A stretch of DNA of 64,000 nt from Ignavibacteria bacterium (lineage in GTDB: Bacteria; Bacteroidota; Ignavibacteria; Ignavibacteriales; SURF-24): contig JAAXKN010000012.1 of the NCBI GenBank assembly GCA_025612375.1, forward strand, positions 49,901 through 113,900, read 5' to 3'. Every line of letters starts with the position of its first letter. The first letter of the stretch is position 1. Below, piece by piece: positions 25,019-33,968 of this stretch. A program made the position numbers and the translations under genes. Under the pieces are notes generated by a model, which worked only from the letters and a program-made list of their open reading frames with translations, was not told where the DNA came from and did not search any database.

Positions 25019-26130
25019 AAAGAGTTTTGAACATTTCCTTCTTCGGTTCTAGTCTTGTTTCAGCATACTGGAATGGAGCCGCTACTTACTACAGAGGCAT
25101 ACTTAAGGCCCTCTATGAAAAAGGGCACAGTATTACTTTCTTTGAACCCGATTTCTTTGAGCGCCAGCAGCACAGGGATATTCCTGATCCCGAATATTCA
25201 AAAAGCGTTGTCTACCCTGCCTTTGATGAAACGGGCGTAAGAAAGGCTCTTGAAGATGCCAGAAATTCGGATATTATCATTAAGGCAAGCGGCGTCGGTA
25301 TTTTTGATGAACTCCTGGAAAAAGAGGTCCTGAACTTAAGGCACCCGGGCTCTCTTATAATTTTCTGGGACGTGGATGCCCCGGCCACTTTAGACCGTGT
25401 GAACAATAATCCCAATGATCCCTTTAAGAGTCTCATTCCGCAGTACGATTTAATTTTAACCTATGGCGGAGGCGACCCGGTTGTGGATGCCTACACTGAA
25501 CTTGGAGCAAGAAAGTGCGTTCCGATCTATAACGCGCTCGACCCTTCGACGCACTTCCGCGTCAGTCCCGAGGAAAGATTTCAGGGAAAGATGGGCTTTC
25601 TCGGCAACCGAATGCCGGACCGTGAGATGAGGGTATGGGAGTTTTTCTTTAAGCCCGCACAGATGATGCCTGAAGAAAGATTTATACTCGGCGGATCGGG
25701 ATGGCGCGAATGGGCTCCTGATGTTCCGAACGTTGATTTCCTTGGACATATATATACAAAGGACCACAACGCATTTAACTGCACGCCGGACGCCGTCCTT
25801 AATATCAGCCGCGAGAGCATGGCGCGCTACGGATTCTCCCCTGCTACCAGGATCTTTGAGGCCGCGGGAGCAGGAGCATGCATTATTACCGATAAGTGGG
25901 AAGGAATTGAACTCTTTCTTAAACCGGGTAAAGAGATTCTCGTCGCTGAAAGCGGAGAGGAAGTATATAACATATTAAACCTGCTCGACAGCGAAACATC
26001 AAAAAAAATAGGCAAGGCCGCAATGCAAAGGGTCCTTAAGGAACACACATATTCGCACAGGGCCTCTCAGCTTGAAGGGCTTCTTCTTGAAACGCCTGAA
26101 GAAAGGAGGCGGAAAGATGAAAAGCCGTAA
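25015..26130 (+). CDS. CgeB-like glycosyltransferase (paralogue 2)
   Basis: Same family as its neighbours: N-terminal SAYWNGAATYYRGILKALYEKGHSITFFEPD and C-terminal SPATRIFEAAGAGACIITDKWEGIELF, then the tail LKEHTYSHRASQLEGLL. The central segment IIFWDVDAPATLDRVNN corresponds to the D-x-D-T/A-P-x-T-L motif of the other copies. CgeB family members were first noted in Bacillus spore maturation and are presumed glycosyltransferases. The start is coupled to the previous stop (ATGA) and the 3' end overlaps the next gene by 14 bp. Confidence 0.84.
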   Translation: MKRVLNISFFGSSLVSAYWNGAATYYRGILKALYEKGHSITFFEPDFFERQQHRDIPDPEYSKSVVYPAFDETGVRKALEDARNSDIIIKASGVGIFDELLEKEVLNLRHPGSLIIFWDVDAPATLDRVNNNPNDPFKSLIPQYDLILTYGGGDPVVDAYTELGARKCVPIYNALDPSTHFRVSPEERFQGKMGFLGNRMPDREMRVWEFFFKPAQMMPEERFILGGSGWREWAPDVPNVDFLGHIYTKDHNAFNCTPDAVLNISRESMARYGFSPATRIFEAAGAGACIITDKWEGIELFLKPGKEILVAESGEEVYNILNLLDSETSKKIGKAAMQRVLKEHTYSHRASQLEGLLLETPEERRRKDEKP

Positions 26131-27211
26131 GCTCAATATTGTAATTCTTGGGCTTTCAATTACTTCAGCCTGGGGAAACGGCCACGCAACAACATACCGC
26201 GGACTTGTCCGTGAGCTTGAAGCGCTCGGACACGAGGTGCTTTTTCTTGAACGCGACCTCCCCTGGTACGCTTCAAACCGCGATATGCCAAATCCCCCTT
26301 TCGGATGCACGAGAATATATTCAAGCCTGGATGAGCTTAAGGATCTTTATTCCATGGATATTCAGAAAGCCGACGTCGTAATTGTGGGCTCTTATGTCCC
26401 TGAAGGCGTAAGCATCGGCCGGTGGATAAACCTTATAGCCCCGAATACGGCATTCTACGACATCGATACTCCCGTTACACTCTCAAAGCTTGAGCGCGGC
26501 GACTATGAATACCTCTCCCCGGAGCTCATTCCAAAGTACGACCTCTATCTTTCTTTTACCGGAGGACCTACGCTAAGACGCCTGGAGCACGATTTCGGAT
26601 CCCCTATGGCAAGGGCACTCTATTGCTCGGTTGACCCGGAAAAATATTATCCCGAAGACATACCGGTTAAATATGACATGGGATACCTGGGAACCTACAG
26701 CGACGACCGACAGCCCGTGCTGGAACGCCTGATGCTTTCTTCGGCAAGAATGTGGGACCAGGGGCGCTTTATTGTGGCGGGGCCGCAGTACCCCGATACA
26801 ATCCAGTGGCCTCAAAACGTGGAGAGGATATATCACCTGAACCCTTCGGAACACAGGAATTTTTATAACTCGCAGCGCTTTACGCTTAACGTTACACGCG
26901 CCGATATGATAAAGGCCGGCTACTCCCCCAGCGTCAGGCTCTTTGAGGCCGCTGCCTGCGGAACTCCCATTATTAGCGACTACTGGGAAGGGCTTGATAC
27001 CATCTTTAATCTTAATGAAGAGATCCTTATAAGCCGCTCCCCGGAGGATACCTTGAAATACCTCAAAAACTATCCAGAAGAGGAACGCTTAAAGTTAAGC
27101 GCGCGCGCAAGAAGCCGCGTCCTTTCGGCCCATACGGCCCGGCACAGGGCTCAGGAGCTTGAAAACTATATTAAAGAGATGCTTGAAACAAAAAAGAAAA
27201 ACGCCGGATGA
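26117..27211 (+). CDS. CgeB-like glycosyltransferase (paralogue 3)
   Basis: The start at 26117 has an AAAGGAGG Shine-Dalgarno at 7 bases and matches the paralogues (MKSRKLNIVILGLSITSAWG); an upstream in-frame ATG at 26072 lies inside the previous gene and is not needed. Family motifs: SAWGNGHATTYRGLVRELEALG, ERDLPWYASNRDMPNPP, FYDIDTPVTLSKLERGDYEYL, FTLNVTRADMIKAGYSPSVR and FEAAACGTPIISDYWEG. These are nearly the same as those of paralogue 4 (29123-30211), so the two are recent duplicates within the cluster. The protein has 364 residues. Confidence 0.86.
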   Translation: MKSRKLNIVILGLSITSAWGNGHATTYRGLVRELEALGHEVLFLERDLPWYASNRDMPNPPFGCTRIYSSLDELKDLYSMDIQKADVVIVGSYVPEGVSIGRWINLIAPNTAFYDIDTPVTLSKLERGDYEYLSPELIPKYDLYLSFTGGPTLRRLEHDFGSPMARALYCSVDPEKYYPEDIPVKYDMGYLGTYSDDRQPVLERLMLSSARMWDQGRFIVAGPQYPDTIQWPQNVERIYHLNPSEHRNFYNSQRFTLNVTRADMIKAGYSPSVRLFEAAACGTPIISDYWEGLDTIFNLNEEILISRSPEDTLKYLKNYPEEERLKLSARARSRVLSAHTARHRAQELENYIKEMLETKKKNAG

Positions 27212-28068
27212 TAAATCCCGCAGAAACTGGCAAGGCTATGAATAAGACAGAACAGACAGGCGAAACCCTGGAGACTTTTATCAGTAACCCGCAGACTCCG
27301 CTGGAACGTAAAATATTCAGCATTGGTCCATGGTTCCATAACCTGCACCTGCCCGACGGGACGCAGACTGCACCAAACCACCCGCTTGGCGACTTCCCTT
27401 ACTTCAAGTGGAAGAAAATTTCAGAGGCACTGCCCGAAAGCCTTAAAGGCTGGAGGGTGCTCGACATAGGATGTAATGCCGGTTTCTACAGCTTTGAACT
27501 CGCTAAAATGGGAGCTAATGTTACAGGAATTGACCTCGACGAGCATTACCTCAGGCAGGCGCGCTGGGCTGCAAGGCAGTACGGACTGGATGGGCGAGTA
27601 AAGTTCAGAAAGATGCAGATTTACGACCTTGCACACTCCACCGCCACATACGACATGGTAATCTTTATGGGGGTATTCTATCACCTGCGCTACCCTTTGC
27701 TGGCGCTAGACATTGTGGCGCAGAAGTTTAAGAAACTCCTCCTCTTCCAGACACTTACAATGCCGGGTGAAGAGGTGATGGAGCCGGTTGAAGACCTGCC
27801 GATTGAAAAAAGGGACCTCATGCTCTCTCCCGGCTGGCCCCGGATGGCTTTTATTGAAAACAGCCTGGCAGGCGATAACACAAACTGGTGGGCACCTAAC
27901 CATGCCGCCGTTGATGCAATGCTCCGCTCAAGCGGACTTAAAACAATCAGGCGCCCCGACCATGAGGTATACCTCTGCACACACTCGGATATTGACGAGG
28001 TCATATCTTATGAGCCTGACGAGCTCTCTTCGGCTGCAAATAGCGTCCGCCGTATGATTATTGAATAA
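27208..28068 (+). CDS. CmoB-like SAM-dependent methyltransferase
   Basis: Class I methyltransferase with motif I VLDIGCNAGFYSFELAKMGA near residue 90 and GIDLDEHYL as motif II. PWFHNLHLPDGTQT before the fold and the FMGVFYHLRYPLLALDIV segment resemble CmoB (tRNA carboxymethyl/methyl-uridine) relatives. Because the gene sits in a sugar cluster, the target is more likely a sugar or glycolipid hydroxyl than tRNA. I recall a CmoB-related family (TIGR04290) found with similar glycosyltransferases, but could not check it. The start overlaps the previous stop by 4 bp. A small hairpin follows the stop. Confidence 0.82.
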   Translation: MINPAETGKAMNKTEQTGETLETFISNPQTPLERKIFSIGPWFHNLHLPDGTQTAPNHPLGDFPYFKWKKISEALPESLKGWRVLDIGCNAGFYSFELAKMGANVTGIDLDEHYLRQARWAARQYGLDGRVKFRKMQIYDLAHSTATYDMVIFMGVFYHLRYPLLALDIVAQKFKKLLLFQTLTMPGEEVMEPVEDLPIEKRDLMLSPGWPRMAFIENSLAGDNTNWWAPNHAAVDAMLRSSGLKTIRRPDHEVYLCTHSDIDEVISYEPDELSSAANSVRRMIIE

Positions 28069-28077
28069 AATTTTTCA

Positions 28078-28097
28078 CCGCTTTCAACGTAAAGCGG
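28078..28097 (+). terminator. Weak hairpin inside the cluster
   Basis: CCGCTTT (28078-28084) pairs with AAAGCGG (28091-28097) around a 6-base loop, with a T-run about 8 bases later. It could cause partial termination or mark an RNA processing point between the methyltransferase gene and the permuted barrel gene. Confidence 0.3.
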
Positions 28098-28123
28098 AAT
28101 ATAGATTTTTTGAAAGGATTTTT

Positions 28124-29053
28124 ATGATTGAAGCTATTAAGTTCTGGAACGAGCCTAATAACCTCTCACACTGGGATTTTCAACTTGACCCTCAATGGAA
28201 GCAGTTCAGCTATATGATAAAGCTCGCGGCTGATTCTGTAAAGAGCCTCGCTCCGGATTTGAAACTGGTTCTTGGAGGAATTTCACCTATTGACCCGTTA
28301 TTTATTCAGCTCCTGAAAGGCCACGGGCTTTTGGATTCCCTTGATGCCGTTGCAATACACGGCTTCCCACTTGACTGGAACCACTGGCCTATTTACGACT
28401 GGCCAAAGAAGATAGAGGAGATACAGGCTGTTGCGGAACTTCCAATTTGGGTTACTGAAGTCGGCGTCTCTTCCTTCGGTGCCGACGAGGTGCAGGTATT
28501 CGGCCTTAATAAAACAACCGAACTCCTCTTAAACCGTGCCGAACGCGTTTACTGGTACAGCCTGCTCGACCTTCCCCCTACCTGGGAGGCTACAACAAGG
28601 CATAAGGAAAGCGAAGGCAGCGCATACTACAGGCATTTTTATATGGGACTTATAAGAGCCGACGGAACCCCTAAGCCCGCATTTGATCATTTTAACCCCG
28701 AAATGGGAATTTGCCAGTGGATACACTTCGAGGACCACAGGCTCGATGAGATCATTTACTGGCTCAGGAAGCTTAAGGTAAAAAAACTAAGAACCGGCAT
28801 TAGCTGGGCCGACTGGTTCCGCCCGAATGCGCTTGAATGGTTCGATAAACAGATGAAAGCCATAAGCGAGTTTGATACAACTATTACACTCTGCTTTACC
28901 CCGCCTTCCCGCGGCAAACGCCCTCACCATACAAGCCCGCCTGAAGACCCGGGCGAGTTTGCATATTTTGCCGAAGAAGTGGTAAAGCGATACGTCCTCG
29001 AGGAAAGAACCCCGGCTGATGAATCTACAGACCGGGATGAGCAGGGAAAGTAG
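28124..29053 (+). CDS. Circularly permuted glycosidase-like TIM-barrel protein
   Basis: The ATG at 28124 is preferred: GAAAGGA lies 5-6 bases upstream, and the 21 codons before it look like leader. The protein (309 residues) opens directly with KFWNEPNN (acid/base Glu10), continues through LGGISPIDP, DAVAIHGFPLDW and PIWVTEVG (nucleophile Glu112), and ends with RTGISWADWF, TLCFTPPSRG and TSPPEDPGEF. Those last blocks are the ones that come first in the related barrel at 18120, so the N-terminal third has moved to the C-terminus. Both catalytic Glu are kept, so it may be an active cytoplasmic glycosidase or transglycosidase. No signal peptide is present. Confidence 0.85.
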   Translation: MIEAIKFWNEPNNLSHWDFQLDPQWKQFSYMIKLAADSVKSLAPDLKLVLGGISPIDPLFIQLLKGHGLLDSLDAVAIHGFPLDWNHWPIYDWPKKIEEIQAVAELPIWVTEVGVSSFGADEVQVFGLNKTTELLLNRAERVYWYSLLDLPPTWEATTRHKESEGSAYYRHFYMGLIRADGTPKPAFDHFNPEMGICQWIHFEDHRLDEIIYWLRKLKVKKLRTGISWADWFRPNALEWFDKQMKAISEFDTTITLCFTPPSRGKRPHHTSPPEDPGEFAYFAEEVVKRYVLEERTPADESTDRDEQGK

Positions 29054-29122
29054 AAAGAATAAGGCTAAGGTTGAGGTTAAGGTTGATGGTTTGGGAATTA
29101 TGCTCTTATTAAAAGGCGAAGT

Positions 29123-30211
29123 ATGAAACTTGTAATATTCGGTCTTACTATCAGCTCCTCCTGGGGCAACGGGCATGCAACCATCTGGCGCGGACTATGC
29201 CACGCAATGATAAGACGGGGCTATCAGATCACTTTCTTTGAGCGCGACGTGCCTTACTACGCCTCGCACAGGGACTTGCGTGAAATGCCCGGAATGGAAA
29301 TCATCCTCTACCCCGAGTGGGAGGAGGTTAAACTGCTTGCCCGGGAAAAGCTTAAAGGCGCCGACCTGGGCATGGTTACTTCATACTGCCCCGACGCCAT
29401 AATTGCCGGAGAGCTCGTACTGAACTCCGGCTGCGCCCTTAAGGTGTTCTACGACCTGGATACTCCCGTTACACTCAAAAGCCTTGAGACGGGACACCCC
29501 GTGGCTTACCTGGGTGAGCGCGGATTCCAGGACTATGACCTCGTCTTAAGCTACACCGGCGGCGCTGCGCTTGAAGAGCTGAAAACAAAACTTAAAGCAA
29601 AAAAAACTGCACCGCTTTACGGAAGCGCCGACCCTGAGACTCATAAATCTGTACCTGCAATTGATAAATACAGGTGCGACCTATCGTACCTCGGCACCTA
29701 CGCCGAAGACCGCCAGGAAGCACTCGTAAAATATTTTATTCGTCCTGCAGAAATGCTTCCTTCCCGGCGCTTTATAATCGGAGGCTCACAGTACCCGGAG
29801 GCCTTTCCATGGCGCGATAATATATGGTACCTGGCGCATATTGCGCCCCCGGACCATCCGGCGTTCTACTCCTCCTCCCATTTTACTCTTAATATAACGC
29901 GCGGCGCTATGGCCGAAATGGGCTACTGCCCTTCGGGACGCCTTTTTGAGGCTGCCTCATGCGGAGTGCCGATTATAAGCGACAGCTGGACGGGGCTTGA
30001 AAAGTTCTTTACCCCCGGCAAGGAAATCATTACAGTTACAACCTCTGAAGACGTCGTTCAGGCAATGAAGATGCCTGAAGATGAAAGACAGAAGATTATT
30101 CGTGCTGCAAGAGAACGCGTCTTAAGCGAGCATACTCCGCAGCAGAGACTTAGTGAACTGGAGAAAATTCTTGATGAGTTTTATATACTCAACAACAGAA
30201 AGGAGAGTTAA
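29123..30211 (+). CDS. CgeB-like glycosyltransferase (paralogue 4)
   Basis: Close relative of the gene at 26117: LTISSSWGNGHATIWRGL, ERDVPYYASHRDLREMPG, FYDLDTPVTLKSLETGHP, FTLNITRGAMAEMGYCPSGR and FEAASCGVPIISDSWTG are aligned block for block. RBS AAGGCG precedes the ATG. A 70-bp stretch before it contains short AAGGTT-type direct repeats. The last codons abut the next gene. It is presumed to add another sugar of the product assembled by this cluster. Specificity unknown. Confidence 0.86.
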   Translation: MKLVIFGLTISSSWGNGHATIWRGLCHAMIRRGYQITFFERDVPYYASHRDLREMPGMEIILYPEWEEVKLLAREKLKGADLGMVTSYCPDAIIAGELVLNSGCALKVFYDLDTPVTLKSLETGHPVAYLGERGFQDYDLVLSYTGGAALEELKTKLKAKKTAPLYGSADPETHKSVPAIDKYRCDLSYLGTYAEDRQEALVKYFIRPAEMLPSRRFIIGGSQYPEAFPWRDNIWYLAHIAPPDHPAFYSSSHFTLNITRGAMAEMGYCPSGRLFEAASCGVPIISDSWTGLEKFFTPGKEIITVTTSEDVVQAMKMPEDERQKIIRAARERVLSEHTPQQRLSELEKILDEFYILNNRKES

Positions 30212-30212
30212 A

Positions 30213-30953
30213 ATGTGGGGCATCATTCCGGCAGCAGGCTCGGGAAGCAGAATTCAGCCTCTTGCTTTTTCAAAAGAACTCCTGCCCGTCGGCAGCAGGA
30301 TGGACGGGCAGATGGAACGCCCGAAGGCTGTAAGCGAATACCTTCTTGAAAGGATGATTACAGCCGGGGCAAAAAAAATCTGCTTCGTCATCTCACCGGG
30401 CAAGAGCGACATAATGGAATACTACGGGCAGGGTACCTCTTCTATTAACTTCTGCTACACGGTTCAGCAGCACCCGAGAGGTCTCTGCGACGCTATCTTC
30501 AGCGCCCTTCCTTTTATAGGGAAAAATGAAAACGTTTTAATTGGCCTTCCTGACACCATATGGTTCCCGGAAGATGGGCTCTGTGATCTTCCCGGGGATA
30601 AACTCTCATTCCTCCTCTTCCCTGTCGTGCATCCGGAGTTTTTTGATGCCGTCGTAACAGATACCGGTGATAACGTCTTAAAAATTGAAGTTAAACAGAA
30701 AGATGCCCACTCGAACTGGATCTGGGGAGCCTTCAGAATGCCGGGAAACGTCCTGCATGAACTCCATGACCTCTGGCTCCAAAGAGAAAAGAAAGACGAG
30801 TATATGGGAACACTCGTTAACGCCTATATAGATCTTGGAGGCGAGGCAAAGGGAATAAGAAAGGGTCAGTCATACGTCGACGTCGGAACACTTAACGGTT
30901 ACCGTGAGGCCATAAATCTTCTCTATTCAAAACAGAAAGTTGTCATGGAGTAA
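30213..30953 (+). CDS. Sugar-phosphate nucleotidyltransferase
   Basis: The ATG at 30213 is chosen because AAAGGAGAG lies upstream and the protein then begins MWGIIPAAGSGSRIQPLAFSKELLPVG, the RmlA/GalU-type nucleotide-binding loop (G-x-G-x-R ... K-E-L-L-P). An ATG 60 bases earlier lies within the previous gene. The second half contains VLIGLPDTIWFPEDG (the metal-binding D) and WGAFRMPGNV. It should activate a sugar-1-phosphate to a nucleotide sugar, supplying the epimerases and glycosyltransferases of the cluster. Length (246 residues) is near that of RmlA; the nucleotide used is not evident. Confidence 0.85.
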   Translation: MWGIIPAAGSGSRIQPLAFSKELLPVGSRMDGQMERPKAVSEYLLERMITAGAKKICFVISPGKSDIMEYYGQGTSSINFCYTVQQHPRGLCDAIFSALPFIGKNENVLIGLPDTIWFPEDGLCDLPGDKLSFLLFPVVHPEFFDAVVTDTGDNVLKIEVKQKDAHSNWIWGAFRMPGNVLHELHDLWLQREKKDEYMGTLVNAYIDLGGEAKGIRKGQSYVDVGTLNGYREAINLLYSKQKVVME

Positions 30954-30985
30954 GAATAATTATGAGTTAAAAATGAGAGTATGAT

Positions 30986-31828
30986 ATGAATAACACGTTT
31001 AACTCCGGAATTTACAGCGGCGCTGCACCGGACGTGCTGGAATTCTTCTGCGGCAGCGAGGAGATACTCCTTAAAACCGCAATCATCGCCGCCCATCCCG
31101 ACGACGAGGTAATAGGGGCTGCAAGCAGGCTCCCCCTGCTTAAAAATGTCTATATCATCCATACCACCGACGGCGCACCGGGCAATATGCTGGACGCCAG
31201 GGCCTCAGGCTTTGAATCCAGCACGGGCTACGCCCAGGCAAGACGCCAGGAACTCTTTAATGCCCTCGAGATCGCAGGAATTCCCAGGAACAGATGCCTT
31301 GAACTGGGCTTTAAGGACCAGCAGACATCTTTCAGCCTTATCTCACTTTCTGAACGCCTTGAAGAACTCTTAAGACAACTGCGCCCCGAAATTATTCTTA
31401 CTCATGCCTATGAGGGAGGCCACCCGGACCACGACTCCACAGCCTTTGCCGTCCACATGGCTGCATCTTCAATCTATGGAAAAGGCTTTGCACCTCCTGT
31501 ACTGATTGAATTTACTTCTTATCACGACAGCCATGGCTCCATTAAGACTTCGGAATTTCTTTCGGGCATGGATGAGAGGACCTGCACAATCGTGCTTACA
31601 GAGGAAGAAAGAATAAAAAAGAAAAGAATGCTCGACTGCTTTTTAACACAGAAGAATGTGCTATCCCAATTCAGCATTGAAACGGAAGCCTTCCGCTTTG
31701 CCCCGTACTACGATTTCCTCAAGCCCCCGCACGAGGGAGCACTTTATTATGAGCACTTCGAATGGGGCATTAAAGGGGAACACTGGCGCAGGCTTGCCTC
31801 TGAGGCACTGGATTCGTTAAACAGGTAA
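30986..31828 (+). CDS. PIG-L-family deacetylase
   Basis: The zinc-binding motif AAHPDDEVIGAA near residue 37 and the second histidine motif HAYEGGHPDHDSTAFAVH around residue 140 define the PIG-L/LmbE family. Such enzymes remove N-acetyl groups from GlcNAc-linked compounds, for example GlcNAc-inositol in mycothiol-like pathways. With an inositol phosphate synthase gene upstream and an acyltransferase gene downstream, a deacetylation-reacylation on an amino sugar is plausible, but this is inference. No signal peptide, so it is cytoplasmic. It is 32 bp from the preceding gene. Confidence 0.88.
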   Translation: MNNTFNSGIYSGAAPDVLEFFCGSEEILLKTAIIAAHPDDEVIGAASRLPLLKNVYIIHTTDGAPGNMLDARASGFESSTGYAQARRQELFNALEIAGIPRNRCLELGFKDQQTSFSLISLSERLEELLRQLRPEIILTHAYEGGHPDHDSTAFAVHMAASSIYGKGFAPPVLIEFTSYHDSHGSIKTSEFLSGMDERTCTIVLTEEERIKKKRMLDCFLTQKNVLSQFSIETEAFRFAPYYDFLKPPHEGALYYEHFEWGIKGEHWRRLASEALDSLNR

Positions 31829-31833
31829 CAATA

Positions 31834-32934
31834 ATGAAAGCTGAACCCAGGCTTAACATATTAAGCGTTGCTTTTCCTTTCGCTCCCGTCAGGACCGATA
31901 CTGCAGGGGGAGCCGAACAGGTGCTTGCAATGATAGATGGGGCCCTGATAGAACATGGGCATAACTCTGTTGTTGTTGCCTGCGAGGGATCATGCGTAAA
32001 GGGAAAGCTCATTAAAACGCCCGGCGTCCACGGCTCCATCGACCCGGATACTAAAGAGTTTTTTGAAGGAGAACACCTTGCGGCAATTGAGCAGGCTCTT
32101 GAAAACCATAAAGTTGACCTTATACACATGCACGGAATTGATTTTGCACATTATATTCCAGGAACCGAAATTCCAATACTGGTAACGCTTCACCTCCCTT
32201 TGTCCTGGTATCCGCAGGATAAGCTTACCAGCCCCCAAAAGGGCGTATTTTTTAACTGCGTCTCACGTTCACAGTTCGAAAGCCGCCCCGAGATGCCGTC
32301 TTTGCTCGGCTACATAGATAACGGGATAAACCTTAAGAATTTCAAGGTAAAGGTAAGCCGTCATAACTATGCCCTCTCTTTAGGAAGAATATGCTGGGAT
32401 AAGGGGTACCATGCGGCGCTTGACGCCGCAAAGAAGGCGGGCATCCCACTTATAATTGCAGGCGAACTTTTTCCTTATGAATACCACAGGGAATACTATA
32501 ACAAAGAAATACTCCCAAGGCTCGACGGTGACAACTATAAATTTATCGGCCCCGTTGGCCTGGAAAAAAAGAAAAGACTGCTCTCGGCAGCCAGGTGCCT
32601 CCTTGTCCCGAGCATGGTTCCCGAGACGAGCTCACTGGTTGCCATGGAAGCCATGGCCTGCGGAACACCCGTAATTGCATACCCTCAAGGAGCACTGACC
32701 GAAATAATTGAAGACGGAAAAACAGGCTTCATAGTTAACAGCATTGACGAGATGGCTGAGGCAATTAAGCGTGCGGATAAAATTGATCCCTCTGTCTGCC
32801 GCAGAACGGCACGCGAAAGGTTTTCATCTGAAAAAACAATCCTCGGGTACTTCAGCCTCTACAGAAAAATAATTAAAGACTTTAACCCCGTACCGTTAAG
32901 AAAAAGTTCAAAAAGAAGGATTCTTAATGGATGA
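31834..32934 (+). CDS. GT4-type glycosyltransferase
   Basis: GT-B glycosyltransferase: the N-terminal half has VAFPFAPVRTDTAGGAEQVLAMI; the donor half has LSLGRICWDKGYHAALDAAKKAGIPLIIAGE and the EX7E motif in PETSSLVAMEAMACGTPVIAYP. It transfers a sugar from a nucleotide donor to an unknown acceptor. It lies 5 bp after the PIG-L deacetylase, an arrangement like GlcNAc-transferase/deacetylase pairs. The 3' end overlaps the next gene by 8 bp. The gene stands on the same strand and has the same composition as the rest of the cluster. Confidence 0.87.
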   Translation: MKAEPRLNILSVAFPFAPVRTDTAGGAEQVLAMIDGALIEHGHNSVVVACEGSCVKGKLIKTPGVHGSIDPDTKEFFEGEHLAAIEQALENHKVDLIHMHGIDFAHYIPGTEIPILVTLHLPLSWYPQDKLTSPQKGVFFNCVSRSQFESRPEMPSLLGYIDNGINLKNFKVKVSRHNYALSLGRICWDKGYHAALDAAKKAGIPLIIAGELFPYEYHREYYNKEILPRLDGDNYKFIGPVGLEKKKRLLSAARCLLVPSMVPETSSLVAMEAMACGTPVIAYPQGALTEIIEDGKTGFIVNSIDEMAEAIKRADKIDPSVCRRTARERFSSEKTILGYFSLYRKIIKDFNPVPLRKSSKRRILNG

Positions 32935-33964
32935 TACTCCTGGAATATCTCTCCACATAAGAGAGATAAAAAATATTGAAGAACTTAATGAAGCCAGAAG
33001 TGAGTGGATAGAACTCTATGAGGCTTCCTCCCAGTCCACGCCTTTTCAGTCCCCCGCCTGGCTTATAAACTGGTGGAAATATTTCGGCAATGACAATCTG
33101 TATACAGCAGCCGTCTATAACCGCAGGATCCTCGTCGGGCTTGCACCGATGTACATATTTAATTACAGAAGTAATAATGAAAACCTCAGACAGCTGACCT
33201 TTATAGGTACCGGCAATACCGATTACATGGACGTGCTCTGCCGCCCGAAATTTGAAAGGGAAGCGGTCCGCACAATCTCGGAATTCCTCCTGGACACAAA
33301 GGAAAACTGGGACGTGTGCGACTTCCAGGAGCTCAGGCAGTCATCCCCTCTGCTTAAGATAAAAGTGCCTGAAATGCTTGAATCCAGAATAATAAATTCT
33401 GACGTATGCCCGGTTGCAGTCCTTCCCGGGTCATTCTATGATTATCTTCAGAGCCTCCCTGTCTCTTTCAGGAAAAATACCGTGCGGGCAAGGCGGCAGC
33501 TCTGGGATTCAGGAACACTCAGGCTGGAAACTGCAAAAAAAGAAAACCTGGATGAATACATGGACTGGCTTTTCAGGCTCCACAACGCAAGCTGGAAAAA
33601 CAGAAATATGCCGGGGCTCCTTGAAGAATCCACACTGCAGAACTTCCACAGGGATGCTGCCAGGGATCTTCTTGAACAGGGATCTTTAAGGCTTTATGCA
33701 TTAAAGCACGATGGAAGGATTATAGCCGCCGTTTATTCTCTTATAAAGAATGACAGATTGTACTATTATATAGGAGGCTTCGATCCTGCATTTTCAAAAT
33801 ACAGTCCCGGCTCAGTCATTCTTCTTGAGATAAATGAAAGTGCAATTTCAGAGGGAATAAGGAAATTTGACTTTCTAAGGGGACGCGAAAATTATAAATA
33901 TAAATGGAAGACAGAAGACAGGAACAACTACAGGTTGTTCATTAAAAAGAAATTAACGGAATAA
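32927..33964 (+). CDS. CelD/FemAB-type GNAT acyltransferase
   Basis: The sequence FQSPAWLINWWKYFG at residue ~43 and the later VSFRKNTVRARRQLW, AAVYSLIKNDRLYYYIGGFDPAFSKYSPGSVILLEI and FDFLRGRENYKYKWKTE are typical of the duplicated GNAT fold (BioF2-like acetyltransferase domain) of the CelD/FemAB group. Members transfer acyl or aminoacyl groups, often in exopolysaccharide clusters. In this context it could acylate an amino group freed by the PIG-L deacetylase. RBS AAGGA lies inside the end of the previous gene. Substrate unknown. Confidence 0.82.
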   Translation: MDDTPGISLHIREIKNIEELNEARSEWIELYEASSQSTPFQSPAWLINWWKYFGNDNLYTAAVYNRRILVGLAPMYIFNYRSNNENLRQLTFIGTGNTDYMDVLCRPKFEREAVRTISEFLLDTKENWDVCDFQELRQSSPLLKIKVPEMLESRIINSDVCPVAVLPGSFYDYLQSLPVSFRKNTVRARRQLWDSGTLRLETAKKENLDEYMDWLFRLHNASWKNRNMPGLLEESTLQNFHRDAARDLLEQGSLRLYALKHDGRIIAAVYSLIKNDRLYYYIGGFDPAFSKYSPGSVILLEINESAISEGIRKFDFLRGRENYKYKWKTEDRNNYRLFIKKKLTE

Positions 33965-33968
33965 ACGT

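Noticed and set aside
29050..29110. Short AAGGTT-like direct repeats
   Set aside because: Only a few imperfect copies in 40 bases; looks like simple slippage without further structure.
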